A DNA stretch of 14,616 nucleotides from Prolixibacteraceae bacterium UBA1413 (GCA_002304925.1 DBPT01000003.1:1-14616), one strand, 5' to 3'. Shown: positions 7,241 to 14,562, counted from the first letter of the stretch. Translations and numbers: made by a program. The notes: generated by a model from the sequence alone, not told the origin.

Positions 7241-7336
7241 CATGGCGCTACCGAAACTGAAACCTGGAACAACATTTCGGTTCGCTTTGGATACTTTTTC
7301 AATCCATTCTGATGTTATTTTTTCTTTATCAATCAT
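7226..7336 (-). pseudogene. Stub resembling the start of an AbiEii-type nucleotidyltransferase toxin gene
   Basis: The minus-strand frame encodes 36 residues beginning MIDKEKITSEWIEKVSKANR and then stops in the tRNA-Leu terminator. From memory, this opening resembles AbiEii/AbiGii-family toxins, which usually continue with a segment like NADPILVEK and then a GG-T-S/A-L nucleotidyltransferase motif. Neither is present, and the last 15 residues look unrelated. If the match holds, nearly the whole toxin has been lost. No antitoxin gene (AbiEi or DUF6088 type) can be read upstream on the same strand. The match is short, so chance cannot be excluded. Confidence 0.35.
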
Positions 7337-7603
7337 AATCTATAATTTGGCTGCAAGTTATGGTTGCTGCCGTAAATTGGAAACCGAAATTACATAATTC
7401 ATAAAAGTCCCCTGTTATCTTCTTCTGTCCGAATATCGAACCATACGGTTCTCGATGCCATCTTCACTGTACACCCATCCCCGGAATCACTGAATTTGTC
7501 GTTCCCGATTACACTATAAGTACACGTACAAGTGGTGCGAGGGGTGCTCCGGTGGGCTTAACGGTTCACCGGCCGTCTGATAGATTGCCGCTGGTTATTA
7601 TAA
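7241..7603. other. Gene-poor boundary between tRNA-Leu and the CPBP gene
   Basis: No intact gene is visible apart from the toxin-like stub. Positions 7500-7600 are noticeably more GC-rich than the gene that follows and contain the inverted repeat CCGGTG (7549-7554) / CACCGG (7567-7572). Another hairpin with a bulge lies around 7437-7455 (GAACC/GGTTC). On the minus strand an open frame from 7557 to 7399 has no convincing start but ends with the protein-like string VWFDIRTEED; it may be a remnant of something no longer recognisable. Confidence 0.4.
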
Positions 7604-8536
7604 TCAAATTTTAAATTTCAAATTTACACCAAGAAAATTATTCTTCGGATTTATCAGAAATGAACCTAACATTAATGTAAAATCATACCACATATGAGCA
7701 GCCACAGCTGGACCAATATCATATCCTCTCTTTTGAACGTCCCGACCTAAAAAATATCCTGCAATAGTAGCCTCTCCAACTTGAATAAGTGCAGATTTAT
7801 AATCTGGTTTATCCGCAAATAATAAATTAGAGAAATGCATTCCTCCGAATACTGCACTTGAAATTATCAAACCTTTTTTTTGTCCATATTTATAATCAAG
7901 AAGAGGCATCATCCAGTTTCTGAAAACATATTCCTCACTAACACCGGCGCTCCAACTAATGGCAAGTGAAGTCGTGCCAAAAACTGCTAATCCTTGATTT
8001 CTGTCGATATAACGATTTAGAAAATACATTTTATCAATATCTCTGAATCTATTTGTTTCATTGTATTTTTCAATTCCCAAAAATGCAGTAGCCAATAACA
8101 CCATTCCACCAGTTATTGGAGTTATAATGTTTCTAATTTTAAAAGGTGCTAAATATAAATCCTTATCGGACAAATCATCATATTTAAAATCAGGTCTATA
8201 ATACTTGAAAAATTCCAGTTGATTTTTAAACCCGGCCAGTTTTTCTGTCTGAAACGCCTGTAATCCTATCAATAATGGGTAATTATAATATGGGGAAGAA
8301 CTATTATTTTTCAAGGCTTTATCATATTTGATTCCAAGATAAATACCCCCTATTTCAAGAGTTGAAAAAATTGAACCTTGAATAATCTTACCTTGGTAAA
8401 AAAATGAAGAACCTGGAACCAAAAATGTCCAGGATGGCAACAATTTTGGTTTTTGTATCAATGAATCGGTAACTTGTCCAAAAGAATGAATACTTAAAGC
8501 AATCAATAGTAAAGCTAATATTTTCCTTATCATCAT
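7604..8536 (-). CDS. CPBP-family (CAAX protease-like) membrane protein with a secretion signal
   Basis: Residues 1-21 look like a signal peptide (MMIRKILALLLIALSIHSFG then Q). Residues 195-285 carry the three CPBP glutamic-protease motifs: EEYVFR (E201, E202, R206), FGGMHFS (H234) and HMWYDF (H281, D285, where Asn is more common). The catalytic set is therefore present; family members cleave prenylated proteins or process or immunise against peptides, but the substrate here is unknown. Residues 33-70 (LVPGSSFFYQGKIIQGSIF) recall the small membrane-associated DUF5683-type module of Bacteroidota, which is an inference. Several hydrophobic segments follow (around 135-155, 185-200, 222-240, 250-265). 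The gene stands alone in an AT-rich stretch, with codons richer in A/T than the core genes, suggesting acquisition by transfer. Confidence 0.72.
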   Translation of the reverse strand: MMIRKILALLLIALSIHSFGQVTDSLIQKPKLLPSWTFLVPGSSFFYQGKIIQGSIFSTLEIGGIYLGIKYDKALKNNSSSPYYNYPLLIGLQAFQTEKLAGFKNQLEFFKYYRPDFKYDDLSDKDLYLAPFKIRNIITPITGGMVLLATAFLGIEKYNETNRFRDIDKMYFLNRYIDRNQGLAVFGTTSLAISWSAGVSEEYVFRNWMMPLLDYKYGQKKGLIISSAVFGGMHFSNLLFADKPDYKSALIQVGEATIAGYFLGRDVQKRGYDIGPAVAAHMWYDFTLMLGSFLINPKNNFLGVNLKFKI

Positions 8537-8642
8537 TTTACAAGTTGAAAGTTAATACTAATAAAGGCATTTCAGATTACGATATTATCGCAAGGCTTCT
8601 CAACTTGAGGCCAACGAAATAGCGTTTTATTCAACGTTCCTC

Positions 8643-8674
8643 CAAAATTAAGCTTATTAAAGCTGGCAGGCAAC
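8643..8674 (-). promoter_or_regulatory. Candidate promoter for the CPBP gene
   Basis: Read on the minus strand this is GTTG (8674-8671), N20, TAATTTTG (8650-8643): a full TAnnTTTG with correct spacing to a near-match of TTTG. It would give a 5' leader of about 100 nt that includes the inverted repeat at 8541-8607. Confidence 0.45.
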
Positions 8675-8708
8675 CAATTCCGGAAAAATATGATTAAAAT
8701 GGCAGGGG

Positions 8709-8732
8709 AAAATATTGAATAAAATATTGAAT
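8709..8732. repeat. 12-bp tandem duplication
   Basis: AAAATATTGAAT occurs twice head to tail (8709-8720 and 8721-8732), followed by AAAA as the beginning of a third copy. This is likely replication slippage in non-coding DNA. Confidence 0.85.
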
Positions 8733-8929
8733 AAAACCAAGTTGGATTAGGCCGCCAACCGGAATCCTATGGGCATTCAGTTTTGTGTTTCTTGTATACT
8801 GTAGTTTATAACAATCATTCTGATTTAAGTTGACTTTGATTTTGCTCCTGTTCCCAATTTGACTTGTAAATTTTGAATACTTTATTAGTATGCTTAACTA
8901 TTAATTTGATGTATTATTTGGCATAATAT

Positions 8930-9802
8930 TCAATAGCAATAAGCTGGAACCAGCACCAGCTCTTCGATTTTCTGAGCCATAATTATTGTTTGTTTTCCGA
9001 TTTTGGTGATGTAATATTTGTACGAATTTGCCGTCTTTTTGATAAGGCCATGAACCATCAATCGTTTAATTAACCTGCTAATTTTACTGCTTGTGAATCC
9101 AAGTAGTTTTCGCAGATTTTTGTTTCTAAAGCCATAAATATTAAATTCACCACGGACGATGGCCATCAAAACAATTAAATCCTCTTTGCAAAAAAAGTTA
9201 AAGCCTTTGTAATTCCGAGGCTGTTGTTTCAATGCGGAGTATTTTGCTGAATTTATCGTACATCTTTATTGACACCGAACCCATGGTGTGTTTTATCCGG
9301 CTGCCTTCGATGCGGACATTGCAATTGCTCCCAATTTCACCCTGGTATCTGGGGTCAAGTTTTAGTCCCAAAAACGTGGCAATGTTTTCAGGTTTGACTG
9401 TGTGGATGGCAGTGGCCATAAGTTCACTGTAAATTTGTTGGAGATCTTCCTGCTTTTAAAAACAATATCGGTGGCGTACTCAGCTTGCATAACACTCCAA
9501 TGATACCTCAGGTTAAAATCTTTATACACCGGACAAAATTGCCATGCAAACTCTTTTAATTTACGGTGAAGTTTTTCAATGCTTATCTTGTCTGAAAGTT
9601 CTTACGATTTACCGACATCCTGAAAGCTGTCAAAAGCATTGTCTATCATGGTATAATCAATACCTGCCTGTTTTAGTTCAGAGGCTAATATATTATGACC
9701 GTTAATATAAATCTGCAACCGGAAAGGACACCATGTTGGAACACGCACATATCCCAAACCAACCTGGGGATCAATGAAATAAAAATAGTAATGCAAGCAT
9801 TT
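8930..9802 (-). pseudogene. Decayed gene for a large uncharacterised protein with C-terminal winged-helix-like domain
   Basis: Four pieces on the minus strand read as one broken protein. Piece 1 (9802-9605) starts KCLHYYFYFIDPQVGLGY and ends VGKS before a TAA at 9602-9604. Piece 2 continues in the same frame after the stop (LRYHWSVMQAEYATDIVF). A frameshift near 9447-9455 leads to piece 3 (DLQQIYSELMATAIHTVKPE, then RIKHTMGSVSIKMYDKFSKI and LRIETT). Around 9200-9235 the frame changes again to piece 4 (NYKGFNFFCKEDLIVLMAIV, GFRNKNLRKLLG, SRLIKRLMVHGLIKK), which ends normally at 8930. From memory, relatives are about 450 residues with the same order and an extra segment of perhaps 80-90 residues between LRIETT and the C-terminal domain, so an internal deletion is likely. 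The N-terminus is not recognisable. Function is unknown; the last part looks like a DNA-binding winged helix. Confidence 0.75.
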
Positions 9803-10265
9803 GCTGCGTCAATCATTTTTCCCCTTGTGTCATTTTCTCTTTCAGATTTCAAGGTTTTCTCAATAATAAGCATTTGCTTATTTACTGGAAGTTCTTTTAT
9901 GGCTTAAAGAATCTCCTGTGATTCCATTATTACCGTGTCATTTTCACAAAAATAGCTCAATTATTCTTTTCTAATTTTTCATTGTGTAAAATGTTGACAG
10001 TCCACAACGGCTGGTTGTAACCTCTTGAAATAGTTTAAAAATACAAATAAGCTATTGTTAACAGCCAAACAGCAAACGTGTATTATCCCAGAGGGCAAAA
10101 GTCCCTTATGCGCGGAGTCGTGTCCGAAGCATCAGAAAGTGGCAAACTGGTTACCGGCAACGGTAGCAGCGAAGAAAACCAAACGGCAAAGCCCGGTACT
10201 GCCGCAAACAAAAAATCTGTCGTCAAAAAAGGTATATTTGAATCCGCAATTAAAAATCTACTTTT
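9803..10265. other. Gene-poor stretch between the pseudogene and the DUF4350-like gene
   Basis: No confident gene. Positions 9803-9907 may hold the eroded beginning of the neighbouring pseudogene: a minus-strand frame contains LIIEKTLKSEREN, but I cannot tie it to the family. From 10078 a plus-strand frame (GTG start, 63 codons, ending at 10269) overlaps the next start codon as ATGA. Its product is hydrophilic and matches nothing I know; it could be a small gene, the remnant of a longer one, or chance. The base composition changes near 10070 from AT-rich to the level of the core genes. Confidence 0.35.
10233..10240 (+). promoter_or_regulatory. Candidate -7 element for the DUF4350-like gene
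   Basis: TATATTTG matches TAnnTTTG and lies 26 nt before the ATG at 10266, which would give a short leader of about 20 nt. No TTTG is visible 19-21 nt upstream, so the assignment rests on one element. Confidence 0.45.
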
Positions 10266-11069
10266 ATGAAACAGGTGATTTCCCGACTTTGTGTGTTCCT
10301 GGCCGCCATTCTCCTGACCGGGACCATGCCGGTCTGCAGCCAGACCACTGTTGCCCTCGACAACTGGTTTAATCATGAGATTCATGCAAAAACCGGGAAT
10401 GTTTTCCATTATACGTGGGAAGATACCCTGGACAGTGGTTTTTCACAATTGGGAGACCTTTTCACGCTACAAGGAGCCCGGTTACTTACCCTGGCCGGTC
10501 CGCCGACGAAAAAAAGCCTGAAAAACGCCGGCGTTTACATCATCGTTGATCCGGATACCACCCGTGAAAACCCTTCACCCAATTACGTGACGGACAAAGA
10601 TGTCAGGACAATCTTCCGTTGGGTAAAGAAAGGCGGAGTTTTGCTGCTGATGTCGAATGATGGTCCGAATGCGGAATTCACCCATTTCAACCGTCTGGCA
10701 GGAGCCTTCGGATTCACCTTCCATCCCCTGACTCTCAATCCGGTTACCGGGCGCAACTGGGAAATGGGTGCTGAAACAAATTTTCCGGATCATCCCCTGT
10801 TCAAAGGGGTGTCCAAAATTTACATGAAGGAAGTAGCACCCATAACGCTGGCAGGAAAAGCCTCCTCAGTGCTAAAAAATGATGACGGTTCCATTTTCAT
10901 TGCCGAGACCAATTTCGGAAAAGGATATGTCATGGCTGTGGGTGATCCCTGGCTTTACAACGAATACATCGGTCACAGCAGGCTGACCGTCGATTTCGAA
11001 AACGGCAAGGCTGCCAACAACCTGGTAAAACTTTTGCTGGGTAAAGTTAAAAATAAACACACGGATTGA
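10266..11069 (+). CDS. Secreted DUF4350-like protein (GATase1-like fold), often linked to carbohydrate use
   Basis: Residues 1-25 form a signal peptide (FLAAILLTGTMPVCSQ), so the protein should be periplasmic or secreted. The rest resembles DUF4350-type, glutamine-amidotransferase-like domains without a catalytic triad: AGVYIIVDPDT (88-98), VTDKDVRTIFRWVKKGGVLL (108-127), MSNDGPN (129-135), HPLFKGV (176-182), and GKGYVMAVGDPWLYNEYIG (218-236). In Bacteroidota such domains occur next to or fused with rhamnogalacturonyl hydrolases and other glycosidases; that link is from memory and no glycosidase is in this window. At 267 residues it appears complete. It stands alone and runs towards the wlbA-like gene, with 143 nt between the two stops and no clear terminator there. 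Confidence 0.7.
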   Translation: MKQVISRLCVFLAAILLTGTMPVCSQTTVALDNWFNHEIHAKTGNVFHYTWEDTLDSGFSQLGDLFTLQGARLLTLAGPPTKKSLKNAGVYIIVDPDTTRENPSPNYVTDKDVRTIFRWVKKGGVLLLMSNDGPNAEFTHFNRLAGAFGFTFHPLTLNPVTGRNWEMGAETNFPDHPLFKGVSKIYMKEVAPITLAGKASSVLKNDDGSIFIAETNFGKGYVMAVGDPWLYNEYIGHSRLTVDFENGKAANNLVKLLLGKVKNKHTD

Positions 11070-11212
11070 GGAAAAAACCAGAGAAAGGCCTGAGGGACAC
11101 AGGGAGTGTGTGACGCTAGAATGAATATTATTCTGAGGAATTAAAGGGCAGCAACGCCGGGAATAACCGGTAACCACAATTAATCCGGATTTTCGAACAA
11201 AGGCGGCCCGGT

Positions 11213-12115
11213 TTATGCCATTCTCCTGATCTGACTAACAATCTCAATGCTTTTGCGGGCATCTTCGATGCCATAGCTGTTGCCGGCAAGGATTTGTTCG
11301 TAGGACCGGGTATGCAGATCGGTGAATCCTTCGCTGAATTCCAGATCCGTCCCTTCAATGCTGATCTTCCGGAAGGTCCGCTTGCCCCCAGTCAATGCTT
11401 CATCGGGCAGATCGGCCTCATCGACACTTAAAAACCAGTTCACGTTCGCCCTTTCTAAAAAAAGCTTGCCACCCATCTTTTCAGGCCGGCTGGTTTGCAG
11501 TTCCACCCCCTTGAAATCGCCGAAAATCCATCCCAGCATATCAAAAAAGTGAACGCCGATATTGGTGGCCACCCCGCCACTTTTCTGGACGTTTCCCTTC
11601 CAGCTGATGAAATACCACTTCCCCCTGCTGGTGATATAAGTCAGATCGACGTCAAACACCTTTCCCGCTCTCTTTTCCTGTAAAACTTTCTCCCGCAACT
11701 GCAATATGGCAGGATGAAGACGCAGTTGGAGTATGGTATGAATTTTCTTTCCGGTTTCATGCTCTATTTCCTGGAGGGCATCCAGGTTCCAGGGATTCAA
11801 AACCAGCGGTTTCTCACAAATGGCATCCGCATCATTACGGAGCGCCATGCGGATGTGTGCATCATGAAGGTAATTCGGGGAACAAATGCTCACATAATCG
11901 ATTTTTCTCTTCCCCTGGCGGCGCAATTTATCAAGGTGACGGTCAAAACGTTCCGGTTCCGTAAAAAAATCAGCTTCTGGAAAATAGCTATCCATGATGC
12001 CGATTCCATCGTAAGGATCAAGGGCACACACCAGTTCATTACCGGTCTCCTTGATGGCCCGCATATGACGGGGTGCAATATATCCCGCCGCACCGATCAG
12101 AGCAAAATTGTTCAT
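11213..12115 (-). CDS. wlbA: Gfo/Idh/MocA oxidoreductase, WlbA/WbpB type (UDP-GlcNAcA 3-dehydrogenase)
   Basis: This enzyme probably oxidises C3 of UDP-N-acetyl-2-amino-2-deoxyglucuronate with NAD, the step before 3-amination on the way to UDP-GlcNAc(3NAc)A-type sugars for O-antigen or capsule. The N-terminal Rossmann domain begins NFALIGAAGYIAPRHMRAI, very close to Bordetella WlbA as I remember it. SICSPNYLH (76-84) and CEKPL (100-104, K102) follow. The substrate domain has YITSRGKWYF (160-169), SWKG, VATNIGVHFFDML (182-194, H189 as the likely catalytic histidine) and SEGFTDLHTRSYEQILAG (261-278). It has 300 residues, slightly shorter than the best-known relatives but complete. Its own promoter element lies at 12137-12144. 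The 6-dehydrogenase that would supply its substrate is two genes upstream. Confidence 0.87.
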   Translation of the reverse strand: MNNFALIGAAGYIAPRHMRAIKETGNELVCALDPYDGIGIMDSYFPEADFFTEPERFDRHLDKLRRQGKRKIDYVSICSPNYLHDAHIRMALRNDADAICEKPLVLNPWNLDALQEIEHETGKKIHTILQLRLHPAILQLREKVLQEKRAGKVFDVDLTYITSRGKWYFISWKGNVQKSGGVATNIGVHFFDMLGWIFGDFKGVELQTSRPEKMGGKLFLERANVNWFLSVDEADLPDEALTGGKRTFRKISIEGTDLEFSEGFTDLHTRSYEQILAGNSYGIEDARKSIEIVSQIRRMA

Positions 12116-12136
12116 CTTTCAATCAAAATTTGCGTG

Positions 12137-12144
12137 CAAAGATA
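12137..12144 (-). promoter_or_regulatory. Candidate promoter element for the wlbA-like gene
   Basis: On the minus strand TATCTTTG, followed by CACGC, fits TAnnTTTG and lies 21 nt before the start codon, in the 109-nt gap after the UpxY-like gene. The -33 TTTG is not visible. It suggests that wlbA can be transcribed separately from the two genes upstream. Confidence 0.55.
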
Positions 12145-12224
12145 AAAAAAAGAGGATTCCCGGCCTTGGGTTCATGCCGCGAACATCGGCGGAAAGCCTG
12201 AATGTCGCGTATGGCTCCCCGATG

Positions 12225-12767
12225 TCAGCCAACAGCGGTTATGTCCTCCTGGGGAATATCGATGATGAGGGTATTGCTGATTTGTTCAATACGAACGACC
12301 ACCCTTTTCTTCCCTTTGATGGAAATCAGCTCAGCTTCCAATCCTATGAAAGGCCCGGCAATGATCTCCACCTTTTGACCGGGGGTGAACTCTTCATGGG
12401 TGATTTCCCAGGTGTAATCCGACTGTTTCAGCATCCGCTTGAGAAACTCTATCTGCTGATCCCTGATCACTGCCGGTTTTCCCTCGAACCTGACAAAGCC
12501 CACCACATGATTGGTTTGAAGGACGTGAATATAATTCCGGATGTCTATCCTTACGAAACAATACCCTGGAATGAGTGGCATATCAACCCACTTTCTCCGG
12601 TCGCTCCATTTCCGGAGGGACTTCTTCAGGGGGAGAAAGGATTCCATCCCTTTTTCATTCAAGGCAGCATCCACTTTCTTTTCCGCCCTGGAGCCCACAT
12701 AGATGGCATACCACTGAAGTTGTCCGGGGGCAGCCGTATCATTACTCCGGGAAGCCGATGCTGTCAT
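12225..12767 (-). CDS. UpxY-family NusG paralogue (transcription antiterminator)
   Basis: This is a specialised NusG-like elongation factor. In Bacteroides, UpxY proteins bind RNA polymerase and the leader of their own capsule operon and prevent early termination. Residues 18-110 are the NGN domain (QLQWYAIYVGSRAEKKVDAA, FLPLKKSLRKWSDRRKWV, PLIPGYCFVRID, VVGFVRFEGKPAVI). Residues 126-180 are the KOW domain (FTPGQKVEIIAGPFIGLEAE). At 180 residues it is normal for UpxY and shorter than a housekeeping NusG with extras. It starts 23 nt after the 6-dehydrogenase stop and ends 109 nt before the wlbA-like gene, so it is second in its operon, not first as in classical capsule loci. A large plus-strand frame (12108-12842) opposite is a shadow. 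Confidence 0.92.
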   Translation of the reverse strand: MTASASRSNDTAAPGQLQWYAIYVGSRAEKKVDAALNEKGMESFLPLKKSLRKWSDRRKWVDMPLIPGYCFVRIDIRNYIHVLQTNHVVGFVRFEGKPAVIRDQQIEFLKRMLKQSDYTWEITHEEFTPGQKVEIIAGPFIGLEAELISIKGKKRVVVRIEQISNTLIIDIPQEDITAVG

Positions 12768-12790
12768 GAATCCTATGCTTATGTTTCTGA

Positions 12791-14110
12791 TTATAGCCTT
12801 CCGTCAACGATGGAAACATCCAGAATACCTTTCACATCATAAATCACAGTCTCCGGTTTTTTCAGTTCGCGGAGGTTCAGATTGATAAAATCACGGTGGG
12901 CAACGGCAAGTATGATGGCATTGTATCCGTCTTTTTCAGGAAGGACCGGGATGGAGGGAATGCCATATTCTTCCAAGACTTCCCGGGGATTGGCCCAGGG
13001 ATCATAAACGGTTACCTCAAGTCCGTATTCTGTAAGTTCCCGGTATATGTCAACCGCCCGTGTATTCCGGATATCGGGGCAGTTTTCCTTGAAAGTGACT
13101 CCAAGCATCAACGCTTTGGCGCCCTTCACCGGTATTCCCTTTTTGATCATCAGTTTTACCACTTCGGAAGCCACATACTCTCCCATGCCATCATTTATCC
13201 GTCGTCCGGCCAGGATAATCTCCGGATGATATCCGTATTCCTGCGATTTCTGCGCCAGGTAATAGGGATCCACACCGATGCAATGGCCGCCCACAAGACC
13301 CGGTTTGAAGGGAAGGAAATTCCATTTGGTACCAGCGGCTTTCAGCACGTCATGGGTATCTATGCCCATCCTGTTGAAGATCTTTGCCAGTTCGTTGACA
13401 AAAGCGATGTTGATATCACGTTGTGTGTTTTCAATGACCTTTGCGGCTTCCGCCACCTTAATCGACGGAGCCCGATGGGTTCCGGCATTAATGACCGAGC
13501 GGTATAAATCATCAACCAATTCAGCTACTTCAGGCGTTGAACCCGAGGTCACCTTTTGGATCTTCTCCACCGTATGCTCCTTATCGCCGGGATTGATCCT
13601 TTCCGGCGAATAGCCGGCAAAAAAATCCCGGTTGAATTTTAATCCTGAAACGCGCTCTATCACCGGGATGCAATCCTCCTCGGTGGCCCCCGGATACACC
13701 GTGGATTCATAAATGACCACAGACCCTGAGGAAATCACATTTCCCACCGTTTCGCTGGCCTTTATCAGTGGCGTCAAATCAGGCCTGTTATTCCTGTCCA
13801 CCGGTGTCGGAACCGTCACGATAAAAATGTTGCAATTTCGGAGTTCCCCCTGGTCGAAGGTGCAAAAAAGCCCCGAAGAATGGCCGCCCTCCTCTTTTGT
13901 GAGCATCGAAGCAACCGGATTATCCGGCACCAGGACCGATTGTAACTGGGAAGATTCCACCTCAAGCGTGGAATCGTTGCCCTCCATGAGCTCCGAGATG
14001 CGGTTCCGGTTGATATCATACCCCACTACCGGATATTTCGTTGCAAAAAGGCGCGCCAGAGGAAGACCGACGTAACCCAGTCCAATAACAGCAATTTTAA
14101 ATTCCGTCAT
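12791..14110 (-). CDS. UDP-N-acetylhexosamine 6-dehydrogenase (TviB/WbpO/WbpA type)
   Basis: This NAD-dependent enzyme oxidises C6 of UDP-GlcNAc or UDP-GalNAc twice to the uronic acid, a cytoplasmic step for capsule or O-antigen sugars. Residues 1-190 are the NAD domain with IGLGYVGLPLA (9-19), VPTPVD (100-105) and ESTVYPGATEE (135-145). The central domain has VAEAAKVIENTQRDINIAFV (219-238) and the catalytic cysteine C277 in GLVGGHCIGVDPYYLA. The C-terminal UDP-binding domain has GVTFKENCPDIRNT (337-350) and YDPWA. The wording is closest to TviB/WbpO proteins as I remember them; which hexosamine is used cannot be read from sequence. Its WlbA-type neighbour favours UDP-GlcNAc. At 439 residues it is full length. 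It leads a minus-strand group that continues into upxY. Confidence 0.93.
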   Translation of the reverse strand: MTEFKIAVIGLGYVGLPLARLFATKYPVVGYDINRNRISELMEGNDSTLEVESSQLQSVLVPDNPVASMLTKEEGGHSSGLFCTFDQGELRNCNIFIVTVPTPVDRNNRPDLTPLIKASETVGNVISSGSVVIYESTVYPGATEEDCIPVIERVSGLKFNRDFFAGYSPERINPGDKEHTVEKIQKVTSGSTPEVAELVDDLYRSVINAGTHRAPSIKVAEAAKVIENTQRDINIAFVNELAKIFNRMGIDTHDVLKAAGTKWNFLPFKPGLVGGHCIGVDPYYLAQKSQEYGYHPEIILAGRRINDGMGEYVASEVVKLMIKKGIPVKGAKALMLGVTFKENCPDIRNTRAVDIYRELTEYGLEVTVYDPWANPREVLEEYGIPSIPVLPEKDGYNAIILAVAHRDFINLNLRELKKPETVIYDVKGILDVSIVDGRL

Positions 14111-14182
14111 ATCTTCTCAATAAAAAACGGTTTGGTATCGTCCATTCCTGTTCACGATGCTAAACTGGTGTATGGAAGCTTA

Positions 14183-14190
14183 CAAAAATA
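14183..14190 (-). promoter_or_regulatory. Candidate -7 element for the 6-dehydrogenase operon
   Basis: Minus-strand TATTTTTG fits TAnnTTTG and would give a leader of about 65 nt before the start codon at 14110. No TTTG is evident 19-21 nt upstream. The leader is the expected place for the UpxY protein to act, but no terminator hairpin is obvious in it. Confidence 0.4.
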
Positions 14191-14313
14191 TATTATTTTC
14201 TTTTAATTTCCTGATGAACGATAAAATGAGCAGGAAGAGCCGGTTGTCATTTCCGGTCTTTGCATGCCCCGATTTTCAATACTGTCAAAACAGGAAAAAT
14301 CAGAGATGAATAT

Positions 14314-14343
14314 TTTGAAAAGGAGAAGAAAGCATTATATTTG
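14314..14343 (+). promoter_or_regulatory. Candidate promoter for tRNA-Ser and tRNA-Pro
   Basis: TTTG (14314-14317), N18, TATATTTG (14336-14343), followed by CAGCC. The spacing is one base short of the usual 19-21. It lies 59 nt before tRNA-Ser and looks like the element before tRNA-Leu. Confidence 0.6.
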
Positions 14344-14402
14344 CAGCCACATTTCCAGGAGATGTTTCACAGGTTTGCCCGGATCGTTTCCCGGGACAAA
14401 AC

Positions 14403-14492
<90 letters not shown>

Positions 14493-14562
14493 CCAAAGGA
14501 AAACCGCTTCCGGGAATTCCGGAACGGGGATAATCCACCGACAAAACATAAAAACATACTTT

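Larger units (their letters stand above)
8537..8929. other. AT-rich intergenic stretch upstream of the CPBP gene
   Basis: No gene is supported. Contents: an 8-bp inverted repeat CAAGTTGA (8541-8548) / TCAACTTG (8600-8607) near the start of the CPBP gene; a candidate minus-strand promoter at 8643-8674; and a perfect 12-bp tandem duplication at 8709-8732. Positions 8735-8929 show nothing recognisable. Confidence 0.4.

Noticed and set aside
7169..10265. Integrative element with tRNA-Leu attachment site duplication
   Set aside because: I found no second copy of the tRNA 3' end and no integrase; only the weaker claim of an AT-rich accessory stretch is made.
12108..12842. 244-codon open frame on the plus strand
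   Set aside because: It covers the UpxY-like gene and parts of its neighbours on the opposite strand, with no recognisable domain; shadow frame.
12896..13507. 203-codon open frame on the plus strand
   Set aside because: It lies opposite the 6-dehydrogenase gene, whose motifs are complete; shadow frame.
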